A stretch of DNA of 64,000 nucleotides from an uncultured Collinsella sp. GTDB lineage: Bacteria > Actinomycetota > Coriobacteriia > Coriobacteriales > Coriobacteriaceae. The position numbers and the translations under genes are program-made. The DNA is taken from the NCBI GenBank assembly GCA_958370785.1, contig CATXKN010000001.1, positions 124,001 to 188,000 on the forward strand, in the 5' to 3' direction. A model generated the notes under the pieces. It saw only the letters and a list, made by a program, of their open reading frames with translations. It was not told where the DNA came from and made no database searches. This document shows positions 1 through 8,054 of the stretch, one piece after another (position 1 is the stretch's first letter; each line of letters opens with the position of its first letter).

Positions 1-477
1 ATCATGCACGACGCCAAGTATCGTGACCTGCCGTTTATTACGGGCTACGAGGGCCGCGGTGCCGGTGGCAAGACGTTGGAGTCAGCGACGTACTTTATCC
101 GCGAGGGTGACGAGATCGTCGGTATGCTCTGCGTCAACACCGACCTCTCGACCGTGCGCTCCATCAACGCCATGGCGCAGCAGCTCATGGCGTGCTTCGA
201 CGCTGTGCCAAGGCAGGCGGAGCCTGCGTCTATCGAAGTCGAAAGTCTTTCGGAGTCTACACAGGAGCTCATCGACCGCAGCATTACCGAGTTGCTGAGC
301 GCGCGCGGGCTGGATGTAGCGTCGCTTGGTCAGAGCGACCGCGTGGACGTCATTCGCCACCTCAACGGCAACGGGGTGTTCATGCTCAAGGGCGCCGTGG
401 CCTGCGCCGCCACCGCGCTGGGCATTTCGGAGCCCAGCGTCTACCGCTACCTGCAAAAAGTCCGCAAGGAAGGCTAA
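1..477 (+). CDS. YheO/DauR-type transcriptional regulator, 5' end cut off by window
   Basis: The visible 157 residues match the second half of YheO/DauR regulators, which bind DNA and have a PAS-like sensor domain. The first ~65 residues look like the end of the PAS-like YheO domain (YFIREGDEIVGMLCVN). Residues ~85-157 form the DauR-type helix-turn-helix, ending in GISEPSVYRYLQKVRK, where the recognition helix is expected. Family members are usually about 210-240 residues. The reading frame is open at base 1, so the gene almost certainly starts upstream and the ATG at base 4 is internal. The ligand is unknown. Some relatives control amino acid or D-amino acid catabolism, but nothing here shows that. 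The gene ends just before a strong bidirectional terminator and converges on ridA. Confidence 0.8.
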   Translation: MMHDAKYRDLPFITGYEGRGAGGKTLESATYFIREGDEIVGMLCVNTDLSTVRSINAMAQQLMACFDAVPRQAEPASIEVESLSESTQELIDRSITELLSARGLDVASLGQSDRVDVIRHLNGNGVFMLKGAVACAATALGISEPSVYRYLQKVRKEG

Positions 478-528
478 CAAGCAAAATGGACTGCCCTTGG
501 TGGCTCCACAAGTAATCCGTCGCTTGAC

Positions 529-563
529 AAAAGACCCTGCAGCTCGCGCTGCAGGGTCTTTTT
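529..563. terminator. Bidirectional intrinsic terminator between regulator and ridA
   Basis: A perfect 15-bp stem (AAAAGACCCTGCAGC paired with its complement around a short CGC-type loop) has A and T runs on both sides. It can stop transcription from both convergent genes. Confidence 0.85.
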
Positions 564-592
564 GCATGTCATGTTTAGTTGTTGTCAACGCC

Positions 593-970
593 TTAGAGAG
601 CGGCAACGACCTCTATCTCGACCAGACCGCCGGCCGGAAGGGCGGCAACCTGGAAAGCGCTGCGCGCGGGGAACGGAGCCTCGAACTTGGAGGCGTAGAT
701 CTCGTTCACGGCAGCGAAGTCGGCAATGTCGGCCAGGTAGACCGTGGTCTTGACGACGTCGGCAAAGGTAGCGCCGGCAGCGGTCAGCAGGGCCTCGACG
801 TTGGCGAGGGACTGCTTGGCCTGAGCCTCGACGCCCTCGGGCATCTTACCGGTTGCGGGGTCGATGCCCAGCTGGCCGGACAGGAACACCATATTGCCGG
901 TCTGGATGCCGGGGGAATACGGGCCAATGGCTGCGGGTGCGTTATCGGAAGACACGACGGTCTTGCTCAT
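593..970 (-). CDS. ridA: RidA family reactive-imine deaminase
   Basis: This 125-residue protein belongs to the RidA/YjgF/YER057c family, whose trimers hydrolyse reactive enamine/imine intermediates (such as 2-aminoacrylate) released by PLP enzymes in the cytoplasm. It shows the early NAPAAIGPYSPG block (residues 10-21), NMVFLSGQLGIDP, and the C-terminal PARSAFQVAALP block. Arg103 corresponds to the substrate-binding arginine of E. coli RidA, and Glu120 sits in the conserved VEIEVVA ending. The start is placed at the ATG at 970 because AAGGAG lies just upstream; a longer frame to 1030 adds a basic, unrelated leader. The gene converges on the upstream regulator gene and is divergent from the U32 gene. 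Confidence 0.93.
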   Translation of the reverse strand: MSKTVVSSDNAPAAIGPYSPGIQTGNMVFLSGQLGIDPATGKMPEGVEAQAKQSLANVEALLTAAGATFADVVKTTVYLADIADFAAVNEIYASKFEAPFPARSAFQVAALPAGGLVEIEVVAAL

Positions 971-1170
971 GTTTTTCTCCTTACGATCAGATAGAGAGCG
1001 TGAGCGCGGCGTTCGCACCGGGAGGCACAATTCGGTCTGAACACCGCGCTTGATTTGGGATAGTACTCAAGGTTTCCGCGCGATGCAAGATTATTATCAC
1101 GTTGCGAGAATATTTTATCGCCCAACGGTGCCTGGTGGCCGCTGAACGGCACGACCGGACGGTGAAGCTC

Positions 1171-1243
1171 AAAATGATCCGTTTCCCTCCGTCCCCTATG
1201 GATCACCTGATCCGATGGGGACGGAGGGAAACGGATCATTTTT
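1171..1243. repeat. Long inverted repeat (26-bp stem) in the ridA-U32 divergent region
   Basis: The arms 1171-1196 and 1218-1243 are perfect complements over 26 bp (AAAATGATCCGTTTCC... paired with ...GGAAACGGATCATTTT), leaving a ~21-nt loop. It lies between two divergent genes, so it is not a normal 3' terminator, although it would fold strongly in the U32 leader RNA if transcription starts upstream. The left arm recurs, diverged and without its partner, at 55110-55146. The rest of the 971-1348 gap holds a TATACT -10-like box at 1311-1316 without a good -35. Confidence 0.75.
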
Positions 1244-1348
1244 GCTGCAAGGGCTGCTGAAGACTTTATCCTGCTTAGGCTGCGGGCATCGCCCATCGCG
1301 ACGGCGCCACTATACTTTTGAGTATCTGAGCATTTTGAAAGGCAGGAT

Positions 1349-3841
1349 ATGACCGCAACCGCCAGTCGAACCACCAACCGCAGACCCGAGCTTTTGGCGC
1401 CCGCCGGAGGGCCTGAGCCCTTTGCCGCCGCACTCGCCGCCGGAGCAGACGCCATCTACTGCGGCATGGGCAGCTTCAACGCCCGCCGCAAGGCCACCAA
1501 CTTTACCGACGAGGCCTTTGAGCAAGCCTGCCGCGCTGCGCATCTAGCCGGGTCGCGCGTCTACGTCACGGTCAACATCGTCATCAAGCAGTCCGAGATG
1601 GGCGATGCGCTGCAACTCATCCATCGCTGCTCCACGCTGGGCGCCGACGCCTTCATCATCCAGGACTGGGGCCTGTTCTTTGAGGTGAGGCGCACGATGC
1701 CCGGCATCGAGACGCACATCTCGACCCAAGCAAACATCCACGACGACCGCGGAACCATCTGGTGCCGCGAGCAGGGCGCCGACCGCGTGACCCTCTCGCG
1801 CGAGCTTTCCATCGACGAGATTGCCGCCATTCACGATGCCGCGCCCGATGTGGACCTTGAGGTCTTCAGCCATGGCGCCATCTGCTTTTGCTACTCGGGC
1901 CTATGCCTGCTGTCGAGCTTTGCCATGGCGGGACGATCGGCCAACCGTGGCATGTGCGCCCAGCCCTGCCGCCTGCCCTACGAGCTGATCGACGAGAACG
2001 GTCGCGCGCTCTCCCCCGCCGGCCGCGAGCGTGCGCTATGCCCGCGTGACACCAACACCTCACAGCTTGTTCGCCGTCTGTATGACGCCGGCGCCGCGTC
2101 GCTCAAGCTCGAGGGCCGCATGAAGGCGCCCGATTACGTGTACTCCATCGTTGATGTGTATCGTCACGAAATTGACGACATGCTATCCGGAGCCACCGTT
2201 GCCAAGGACGAGGAAGCCGCCCGCCAGCGCCAGCTCAAACGCTGCTTCAACCGCGACTTTACGCACGCCTATCAGGACGGCACCTCGGGCGACGAGATGA
2301 TGAGCTATGAACGCTCCAACAACCGCGGCCAGATCGTGGGCACGGTGCTGGGCAGCCGCCCTGCCAACCGCGATGTGCGCGGCCTCAAGCCCGACGACCG
2401 CCGTCGCCGCGCCGCCATCGCCCGCATTGAGCTGTTTGAGCCCGTGGGCAAGGGCGACCTGCTGGAGCTTCGCCACGATAACGAGTTTGACCAGTTCCTG
2501 ACCACCATTGCCGCCGATGATGCCACCGCGGGGGACATCATCGAATGTCGCGTGCCCCGCAGCATGCCCGAGGGCTGCCGCGTCCGCGTGATTCGCAGTC
2601 AGCGTGCCATCGACGCCGCCGGCGCTGCGCTCAAGCGCGACGTGCTGCGCCGCCGAGCTGTTGATGTGTCCGTCGTGGCGCGCCTGGGCGAACCGTTTAC
2701 TATCACACTCACCTGCTGTGACAACCCCGCGCTCACCGCCACCGCCACGGGCTTCACCGTCGAGGCCGCCAAGACCCGCGCCGTCGAGGCGGCAGACCTG
2801 GTTGAACATGTGGGCCGCATGGGCTCCTCGCCCTTCGAGGCAGCGAGCTTTGACGTGGCGCTCGATGAGGGCTGCGGTATGGGCTTCTCCGCCGTGCACA
2901 AGGTGCGCGCCGCCGCCTGTAAAGCATTGGAGGAGGCCATTCTGTCGCCGTACGAGGAGCGCGCGAAAACGCTCGGGATTCCGGTGCTCGACAAATGTAC
3001 GCGCGCCATGCCCGAACATTACCGCGATGAGCCGCAGATCTGCGCCGCCGTCACCACGCTCGAAGCCGCCGAGGCGGCTCGCGCCGAGGGCGCCGCGCGC
3101 ATCTATATGACCACCGACGCGCTCGAGGCTGTCGGACTCTCCCCTGCCGATGCATTTGAGCAGGGTATCGTGCCCGTACTCGACGAGGTCTGCCGCGCCG
3201 TCGACCACGAGCGCGTCGATCCTTGGATCAATGCCGAAGCCACCGTCGCCGTCGGCAATATCTCCGAGCTCGCCGTAGCCGCGCATGCCGGCGCCACGGC
3301 CGAGATTCGCTCTTGCCTGCCGGTGCACAACACACCCTGCATGGAGGCGCTTGCCGAGCGCGGAGCCAGTGCGTTTTGGCTCTCGCCCGAGATCACGCTC
3401 GACGAGATTGTCTCGCTCGGCGCCGCCGCGCCCGCGGCTCTGGGCATCACCGTCTTTGGCCGCCCCCGGGTCATGACAAGCGAGCATTGCATTCTGCAGG
3501 TTGCCAACGGCTGCATCCACGATTGTGCCAACTGCCGTCTGCGTGCCCGCAAGCTCTCGCTCAAGAATATCGACGGAAAGGTCATGCCCGTCCGCACCGA
3601 CATCCACGGCCGCTCTCGCCTGTACGATGCCTACCCCATCGATCTTACGCCGCAGGTACCACAGCTGCTCGACGCCGGCGTCCGTCGTCTTATGGTCGAC
3701 GGAACCCTGCTCGAGGCCGATGACATTGGCCGTGCCGTCGCTCGCGTCCGTCGCGCCGTAGAGGCGGCTCAGGCCGGCCGCAAGCCCGCCGCCCGCCTAC
3801 GCGGCGCCACCTCAGGCTGCATGTTTGTGGGAATCAGCTAA
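1349..3841 (+). CDS. U32 family peptidase-like protein (RlhA/YdcP-like) with C-terminal cysteine cluster
   Basis: This 830-residue protein has the U32 'peptidase' TIM-barrel-like start (PELLAPAGG at 13-21, then a DAIYCGMGSFNAR block) and the family signature HGAICFCYSGLCLLSS followed by CAQPCRLPYEL near residue 203. Known U32 relatives (RlhA on 23S rRNA, TrhP on tRNA) carry out prephenate-dependent RNA hydroxylation, so an RNA-modification role is more likely than proteolysis. The middle resembles the DUF3656/collagenase-type region. A C-terminal cluster C714, C722, C726 and C729 (CxxxxxxxCxxxCxxC) could bind Fe-S or zinc together with the earlier cysteines. The start is an ATG behind AAAGGCAGG. 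It is followed after 15 nt by a pseudouridine synthase gene, which fits an RNA-modification operon. Confidence 0.87.
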   Translation: MTATASRTTNRRPELLAPAGGPEPFAAALAAGADAIYCGMGSFNARRKATNFTDEAFEQACRAAHLAGSRVYVTVNIVIKQSEMGDALQLIHRCSTLGADAFIIQDWGLFFEVRRTMPGIETHISTQANIHDDRGTIWCREQGADRVTLSRELSIDEIAAIHDAAPDVDLEVFSHGAICFCYSGLCLLSSFAMAGRSANRGMCAQPCRLPYELIDENGRALSPAGRERALCPRDTNTSQLVRRLYDAGAASLKLEGRMKAPDYVYSIVDVYRHEIDDMLSGATVAKDEEAARQRQLKRCFNRDFTHAYQDGTSGDEMMSYERSNNRGQIVGTVLGSRPANRDVRGLKPDDRRRRAAIARIELFEPVGKGDLLELRHDNEFDQFLTTIAADDATAGDIIECRVPRSMPEGCRVRVIRSQRAIDAAGAALKRDVLRRRAVDVSVVARLGEPFTITLTCCDNPALTATATGFTVEAAKTRAVEAADLVEHVGRMGSSPFEAASFDVALDEGCGMGFSAVHKVRAAACKALEEAILSPYEERAKTLGIPVLDKCTRAMPEHYRDEPQICAAVTTLEAAEAARAEGAARIYMTTDALEAVGLSPADAFEQGIVPVLDEVCRAVDHERVDPWINAEATVAVGNISELAVAAHAGATAEIRSCLPVHNTPCMEALAERGASAFWLSPEITLDEIVSLGAAAPAALGITVFGRPRVMTSEHCILQVANGCIHDCANCRLRARKLSLKNIDGKVMPVRTDIHGRSRLYDAYPIDLTPQVPQLLDAGVRRLMVDGTLLEADDIGRAVARVRRAVEAAQAGRKPAARLRGATSGCMFVGIS

Positions 3842-3856
3842 CCGAAAGGCTTACAC

Positions 3857-4516
3857 GTGAACGAAGAACCTCAAGTCCTCTACTGCGACGCTTGGCTCAT
3901 GGCCATCGACAAGCCCGCCGGCATGATCGTCCACGGCGACGGCACCGGCGAGCGCACGCTCACCGACTACGCCAGCGACCTGCTGCTGGCGATGGGCGAC
4001 GGCTTTGCCGCGACCGACATGCAGCCGCTCAACCGCCTGGACCGCGACACCACCGGCGTTGTGCTGTTCTCGCTCGACAAGCAGACGCAGCCCGCCTTTG
4101 ACCAGATGGTCATCGACCGCGCTTTCGAAAAGCACTACCTGGCGCTCGCCGAGGGCAAGATCGACTGGAACGAAAAGCTCATCGACAAGCCCATCGCCCG
4201 CGACCGTCACGACAGCCGAAAGATGCGCGTCGGCGCCAGCGGCAAGCCGTCTCAAACGCGCGTGAAGGTGCTCAAGCGTCTTAAGAGCCGTCGTGGCCTG
4301 CCCACGCGCTCGTATATCGATGTCGAGCTGCTCACCGGCCGCAAGCACCAAATCCGTGTGCATCTGGCAAGCGAGCGCCATCCCCTGGTTGGCGACGACC
4401 TGTACGGCACGCCGCGTCCTTGCGGCCTCATGCTCCATGCCCACAGCGTGTCCTTTACGCATCCCGTAACCGGTGAGCACATCCACATCGAAGCCCCTTG
4501 CCCCTGGGAGCCCTAA
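3857..4516 (+). CDS. RluA family RNA pseudouridine synthase
   Basis: This 219-residue protein belongs to the RluA/RluC/RluD family, which isomerises uridine to pseudouridine in rRNA or tRNA. The catalytic motif is LNRLDRDTTG with catalytic Asp62. The later motif GRKHQIRVHLA and the C-terminal GLMLHAHSVSFTHP are typical of the family. No N-terminal S4 RNA-binding domain is present, so it is the short form, like RluA or TruC. The start is GTG at 3857 with AAAGG upstream. It sits 15 nt after the U32 gene and is probably cotranscribed with it. The exact target base cannot be predicted from sequence alone. Confidence 0.9.
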   Translation: MNEEPQVLYCDAWLMAIDKPAGMIVHGDGTGERTLTDYASDLLLAMGDGFAATDMQPLNRLDRDTTGVVLFSLDKQTQPAFDQMVIDRAFEKHYLALAEGKIDWNEKLIDKPIARDRHDSRKMRVGASGKPSQTRVKVLKRLKSRRGLPTRSYIDVELLTGRKHQIRVHLASERHPLVGDDLYGTPRPCGLMLHAHSVSFTHPVTGEHIHIEAPCPWEP

Positions 4517-4529
4517 AACCTGCCAATAA

Positions 4530-4556
4530 GGGACGGGCACCTTTGTGGTGGCTTTG
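4530..4556. repeat. Dispersed GGGAC-GGCACCTTTGTGGTGGC repeat, copy 1
   Basis: The motif GGCACCTTTGTGGTGGCTTT follows GGGACG here and recurs after GGGGACA at 4902-4928. It begins 13 bases past the pseudouridine synthase stop codon. Function is unknown. Confidence 0.6.
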
Positions 4557-4586
4557 TCGCAACAGCTCAGCCACGGTCCCAAAACG

Positions 4587-4802
4587 TCTCGATCTGTAAC
4601 AGTTAGAACCCATTTTCCGGTCTATCTGTTACAGATCGAGATATTCGAATCCCCCTTAAGGGAAAATCTCAATGTGTAACAATAACTCGGCAAAATCGGT
4701 CCCAGATGTTACCGATTGAGACAAAGGGACCGCGCGGTTCGGAAGTATCTCAATCTGTAACATCTAACCCACTTTTAACGGTCCAGTTGTTACAGACTTA
4801 GA
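4587..4802. repeat. Array of three 55-nt palindromes at 80-81-nt period
   Basis: Units are 4587-4641, 4667-4721 and 4748-4802. Each starts with a 15-nt arm TCTCRATSTGTAACA and ends with its inverse TGTTACMGAYYKAGA, around a 25-nt centre. The gaps between units are also 25-26 nt. The half-sites are therefore evenly spaced about 40 nt apart and alternate in orientation. The centres share the pattern AACYC...TTTT...GGTC. There is no coding potential in the 4517-4948 gap. The rest of the gap holds two copies of a GGCACCTTTGTGGTGG repeat and a terminator. Confidence 0.8.
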
Positions 4803-4819
4803 CAAAACCGGTAGACAAC

Positions 4820-4856
4820 AAAAGCGGCAACGCCCGTAATGGACGTTGCCGCTTTT
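4820..4856. terminator. Bidirectional terminator between RluA-like and DeoR-like genes
   Basis: The stem AAAAGCGGCAACG / CGTTGCCGCTTTT surrounds an ~11-nt loop and has A and T runs at its ends. It suits the two convergent genes. Confidence 0.85.
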
Positions 4857-4900
4857 CTATTGAGAAAACTACTCGGTTTTCGTTACTAACCACCGCAGCG

Positions 4901-4944
4901 GGGACAGGCACCTTTGTGGTGGCTTTGGCTTTAGCCCGTCCCCT
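4901..4944. repeat. Dispersed GGCACCTTTGTGGTGGC repeat, copy 2, inside a GGGGAC hairpin
   Basis: The same 20-base block as at 4530-4556 is here bounded by GGGGACAGGC and GCCCGTCCCC, which can pair as an imperfect 10-bp stem. It ends just before the stop codon of the DeoR-type gene. Confidence 0.6.
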
Positions 4945-4948
4945 GTTG

Positions 4949-5695
4949 TTAGACCGTGATGACGTTGTCCATCGACTGGTACTTGGCTGGCACCTCGCCC
5001 ACGGTAATAATCGTTGCGTCGCGGAAGTCCGCGAACTTGACGGGCGCCACCATGCCAAATTTGCTGGCGTCCGAGATTACGAAGCGTTTGGCGGTATGGC
5101 GCATCGAGATACGCTTGACCTGCGCTTCCTCGATATCCGGTGTGGTGAGACCTTGCTCGGCGGCGATGCCATTGGAACCCCAAAAGCCGCAGTTGAAGTT
5201 ATAGCGGTCCAGGGTTGCCAAGGCATCGGGGCCGACGAGCGCCTCGGTCTCGGGCTTGAGCTCGCCGCCCAGCACCACGGTACGCATGCCGCGCAGTGCG
5301 AGATGCTGAGCATGGAGCACGGAATCGGTCACATAGGTGACGCCCTCAAGGCGCGGAAGATGCTCAATGAGCCTGAGCGTCGTGGAGCCCGAATCGATAT
5401 ACACAAAACTATCGGGCTCCACCAGGGCCGCGGCACGAGCGCAAATGCGCTCCTTGTCATCGTTATGGAGATCACTGCGCTCGCCAATCGTCAGATCGCG
5501 CGTCACGTGCGCGCGCTCCAGACTCGTCGCGCCTCCGTGCACCTTGGCGATACGGTGCGCGCGGTCGAGCGTCTGCAGGTCGCGCCGAATGGTAGACGCT
5601 GTCACGCCCAGGGCTTCGGCAAGCTCTGGCACAGTAACCGAGCCAGCCTGCTGCACCATCGACACGATCGCGTTGAGCCTATCTTCCGCAAGCAT
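4949..5695 (-). CDS. DeoR/GlpR family transcriptional regulator
   Basis: This 248-residue protein is a DeoR-type repressor. The N-terminal winged helix-turn-helix spans about residues 18-55 (VTVPELAEALGVTASTIRRDLQTLD). The C-terminal DeoRC sensor domain contains the phosphosugar-binding DSGSTTLRL motif and the later FWGSNGI and FVISDASKF blocks. Family members usually sense phosphorylated sugars and repress neighbouring sugar or polyol genes. The gene starts 3 nt after the Gfo/Idh/MocA oxidoreductase, with GAGGAGGAG overlapping that gene's end, so the two form an operon and the regulator may control it. The palindrome-rich region at 6835-6959 is its most likely operator, by inference. Confidence 0.9.
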   Translation of the reverse strand: MLAEDRLNAIVSMVQQAGSVTVPELAEALGVTASTIRRDLQTLDRAHRIAKVHGGATSLERAHVTRDLTIGERSDLHNDDKERICARAAALVEPDSFVYIDSGSTTLRLIEHLPRLEGVTYVTDSVLHAQHLALRGMRTVVLGGELKPETEALVGPDALATLDRYNFNCGFWGSNGIAAEQGLTTPDIEEAQVKRISMRHTAKRFVISDASKFGMVAPVKFADFRDATIITVGEVPAKYQSMDNVITV

Positions 5696-5698
5696 CGC

Positions 5699-6778
5699 TT
5701 ACTCCTCCTCGGGGTACACGACTCCCCAATCGGCGCGGAGCTTGGTCATCAGCTCCATAACATCGGAAGCATAGCCCAGAAGCTCGCGCTTGGAGTCGTC
5801 GCCGGCAACGGCCTTCTCCAGGTCGGCCATCTCGTAGCACAGAGCGTATGCCTCGGTGCCAGCGTGGACCTCCTCGCGGTGGCCGTCCGCAGTCCACACG
5901 ATGGTCGCGTGGTCGGCACGCGGATACTCGTTGACCTCGATATAGCACTTATCGAAACTGATGACCGAGCGCTTGGGCTGTTTGGAGTGGAGCGTAAGGC
6001 TCACGACGCCCAGCTGCTGCTCGGCGTTACGGCAGACAATGCCGCCCGCAACGTCGACACCGGTCTCACAGGTGTTGCCCAGAGACACGACCTCCGCGGG
6101 TTGACTGGCCATAAACAGGCGCATGACGGACAGGGCATACACGCCAATGTCGAGCATGGCGCCGCCGGCAAGACTACGGTTGTAGAAGCGGTTAGTCAGG
6201 TCGCCGTACTCCTTATAGCTGCCAAAGTTGAGCTGGGCGAGGTTCATCCGGCCAAAGTCGCCCGCATCCATGCGACGGCGCAGCTCCTGATACAGCGGCA
6301 TGTGGAGCACCGTAGTGGCGTCCATGAGGACCACGTTATGCTCGTCGGCGATGGCACGGGCCTCGTCGAGCTCGGCAGAGTTGAGGGTAATGGCCTTCTC
6401 ACAGAGTACGTGCTTGCCGGCAGCCAGCGCGGCACGCAGATAGGTGATATGCGTGTTGTGCGGCGTGGTGATATAGACGGCGTCGATGTCCGGATCGGCG
6501 TAGAGGTCCTCAACCGACTCGTACACTTTCTCGACGCCATACTGCTCAGCAAAAGCCTGGGCCTTGGACAGCGTACGGTTGGCGACACCCGCGAGCTTGC
6601 GACCGGCAAGGGCGAGAGACTGGGCCATCTGGTTGGCGATAACACCGCACCCGATCACAGCCCAACGAAGCTCGGGAGCCGTAAAGATATCATCGGGGAA
6701 TGGCTTACCCTGGACCGAAGCGAACGCTGCCTTTGCGACTGCCGCGGAGTCGAGTGGAGCCTGTTTGGAATCTGCCAT
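5699..6778 (-). CDS. Gfo/Idh/MocA family NAD(P)-dependent oxidoreductase
   Basis: This 359-residue protein has the family's N-terminal Rossmann fold (WAVIGCGVIANQMAQSL near residues 39-54) and the C-terminal alpha/beta dimerisation domain. The usual EKP substrate/cofactor motif reads CEKAITLN, an Ala in place of Pro. The later GGAMLDIGVYALS segment contains the conserved GG...D...H/Y region. Such enzymes oxidise or reduce sugars, inositols or related diols, but the substrate is not predictable here. An unusual ~35-residue extension precedes the Rossmann fold. Two ATGs are adjacent; the second (6778) has better spacing from AGGAGG. It is cotranscribed with the downstream DeoR-type regulator. 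Confidence 0.88.
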   Translation of the reverse strand: MADSKQAPLDSAAVAKAAFASVQGKPFPDDIFTAPELRWAVIGCGVIANQMAQSLALAGRKLAGVANRTLSKAQAFAEQYGVEKVYESVEDLYADPDIDAVYITTPHNTHITYLRAALAAGKHVLCEKAITLNSAELDEARAIADEHNVVLMDATTVLHMPLYQELRRRMDAGDFGRMNLAQLNFGSYKEYGDLTNRFYNRSLAGGAMLDIGVYALSVMRLFMASQPAEVVSLGNTCETGVDVAGGIVCRNAEQQLGVVSLTLHSKQPKRSVISFDKCYIEVNEYPRADHATIVWTADGHREEVHAGTEAYALCYEMADLEKAVAGDDSKRELLGYASDVMELMTKLRADWGVVYPEEE

Positions 6779-6834
6779 CATGTGCCTCCTGAATCATCGG
6801 AAGTTCTTCATTTCCAACAGCCCTATATTCGCAC

Positions 6835-6959
6835 AAATGCGCGCGCATTTGCTCGTATTTGCGTGTTTATTTGCTTGTCGGTCATTATTTAGCCATATTT
6901 TGCGCATTTTTACGCGGTCATACGCATTAGCACGCAATACTATGCGCGATAATGCGCAT
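6835..6959. promoter_or_regulatory. Operator-like region rich in TGCGCAT palindromes
   Basis: AT-rich DNA upstream of the oxidoreductase-regulator operon contains the perfect 16-bp palindrome AAATGCGCGCGCATTT (6835-6850), the palindrome ATGCGCAT (6952-6959), and several further TTGCGTG, TGCGCAT, ACGCATT and TATGCGC half-sites. This clustering suggests binding sites, perhaps for the DeoR-type regulator. The remainder of the 6779-7248 gap holds two copies of another repeat and the ribosomal operon terminator. Confidence 0.45.
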
Positions 6960-7109
6960 GCGAGGATCCTTTTAAAACATAAAGAAGCGGAACACCGAAG
7001 CCCTAAAGGACAGAGTAGTCCGTGATACTCGACCCCTCTGGGGGCATCGGACATCAAAGGACCGCCCCAAACTGCCGGCACATGGGGAACGTCCCCCAGC
7101 TGCCGACAG

Positions 7110-7176
7110 CACTCATTTAAGTCTGTCCCCAATGATCACCAAACAACGGCCACTCATTTAAGCCTGTCCCCAATGA
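7110..7176. repeat. Two direct copies of CACTCATTTAAG-CTGTCCCCAATGA
   Basis: Near-identical 25-nt copies (one T/C difference in the middle) start at 7110 and 7151, 41 nt apart. They share the CTGTCCC end with other dispersed repeats in the window (30720, 32535). They lie just downstream of the ribosomal operon terminator. No function is evident. Confidence 0.6.
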
Positions 7177-7186
7177 GTAGGGATAG

Positions 7187-7222
7187 AAAAAGGCCCGGGT
7201 GCCGTGGGGCATCCGGGCCTTT
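7187..7222 (-). terminator. Terminator ending the rplC-rplX ribosomal operon
   Basis: On the minus strand, AAAGGCCCGGATGCC and its near-complement form a GC-rich stem followed by a T run. It lies 26 nt past the rplX stop, showing that the operon really ends here and does not continue into rplE. Confidence 0.85.
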
Positions 7223-7248
7223 GCTAGCAACTTGATGTTGCGGGCAGC

Positions 7249-7554
7249 TTAGAACTTGTGGCCGCACTTCTTGCAGACGCGCAGCTTGTTCTTGCCGTCC
7301 TTCTCGTGACCGACGCGGGTAACCTTACCGCACTCGGGGCAAACGAGATTGACGTTGGAGGCGTCGATGGGAGCCTCCTGCGAAACGATGCCGCCCTGCT
7401 GGTTGGCAGCGTTGGGCTTGACGGCCTTCTTGACGACCGAAACGCCCTCGACAACGACCTTGTTCTCGGCGGGGAGAGCACGCAGGACAACGCCCTGCTT
7501 GCCGCGATCCTTACCAGAGAGAACCTGGACCTTATCGCCCTTCTTGATATACAT
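7249..7554 (-). CDS. rplX: 50S ribosomal protein L24, zinc-ribbon form
   Basis: This 101-residue protein is uL24, an assembly initiator of the 50S subunit. The N-terminal KOW domain (residues 2-30, [18 protein letters not shown]) is typical. The C terminus carries two CxxC pairs (C72/C75 and C94/C97), a zinc-ribbon form found in some bacterial L24 proteins. RBS GGGGAGAT precedes the ATG. It is the last gene of this operon; the usual downstream rplE, rpsN and rpsH are not here, and a terminator follows. Confidence 0.97.
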   Translation of the reverse strand: MYIKKGDKVQVLSGKDRGKQGVVLRALPAENKVVVEGVSVVKKAVKPNAANQQGGIVSQEAPIDASNVNLVCPECGKVTRVGHEKDGKNKLRVCKKCGHKF

Positions 7555-7567
7555 ATATCTCCCCTAA

Positions 7568-7936
7568 CTACAGGGTCTCGGGAGCGAGCGAGACGATCTT
7601 CATGTACTTCTTGTCACGAAGCTCGCGAGCGACGGGCCCGAAGATACGGGTGCCGACGGGCGAACCATCGTTGTTGATGACAACGCAGGCGTTCTCATCA
7701 AAGCGAATGTAGGAGCCATCCTTGCGGCGGATCTCCTTAACGGTGCGAACGACGACGCAACGGACAACGTCCTTCTTCTTGACGTTGGCGCCAGGGGTAG
7801 CCTCCTGGACAGCACCGATGAACACATCGCCGATGCCTGCATAACGACGCTTGGAACCGCCAAGCACCTTGATGCAGCGAATCTTGCGAGCGCCGGAGTT
7901 GTCGGCGACGTTCAGCATGGTTTGCATCTGAATCAT
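7568..7936 (-). CDS. rplN: 50S ribosomal protein L14
   Basis: This 122-residue protein is uL14, which contacts the 30S subunit and 16S rRNA at the subunit bridge. It opens with [28 protein letters not shown] sequence and has the usual full length. It lies 13 nt upstream of rplX, with GGAGGAAC as RBS. A 118-nt gap separates it from rpsQ. That gap has no ORF but contains GC-rich, weakly self-complementary sequence that could be a processing site or weak internal promoter; I could not assign it. Confidence 0.98.
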   Translation of the reverse strand: MIQMQTMLNVADNSGARKIRCIKVLGGSKRRYAGIGDVFIGAVQEATPGANVKKKDVVRCVVVRTVKEIRRKDGSYIRFDENACVVINNDGSPVGTRIFGPVARELRDKKYMKIVSLAPETL

Positions 7937-8054
7937 GGTAGATGTTCCTCCGAACTAAGAACCGAAGAGAGGTGCGCAGCCTTTAGACGGCCTGTGGTAT
8001 GCAAGCCAGGCATACGCACATCTTCGGAAACGTACAAGTCGTAAGAGCGACTGC

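Noticed and set aside
4641..4655. tRNA-like TTCGAATCC sequence
   Set aside because: Only a short T-loop-like string between palindromes; no acceptor, D or anticodon arm can be drawn.
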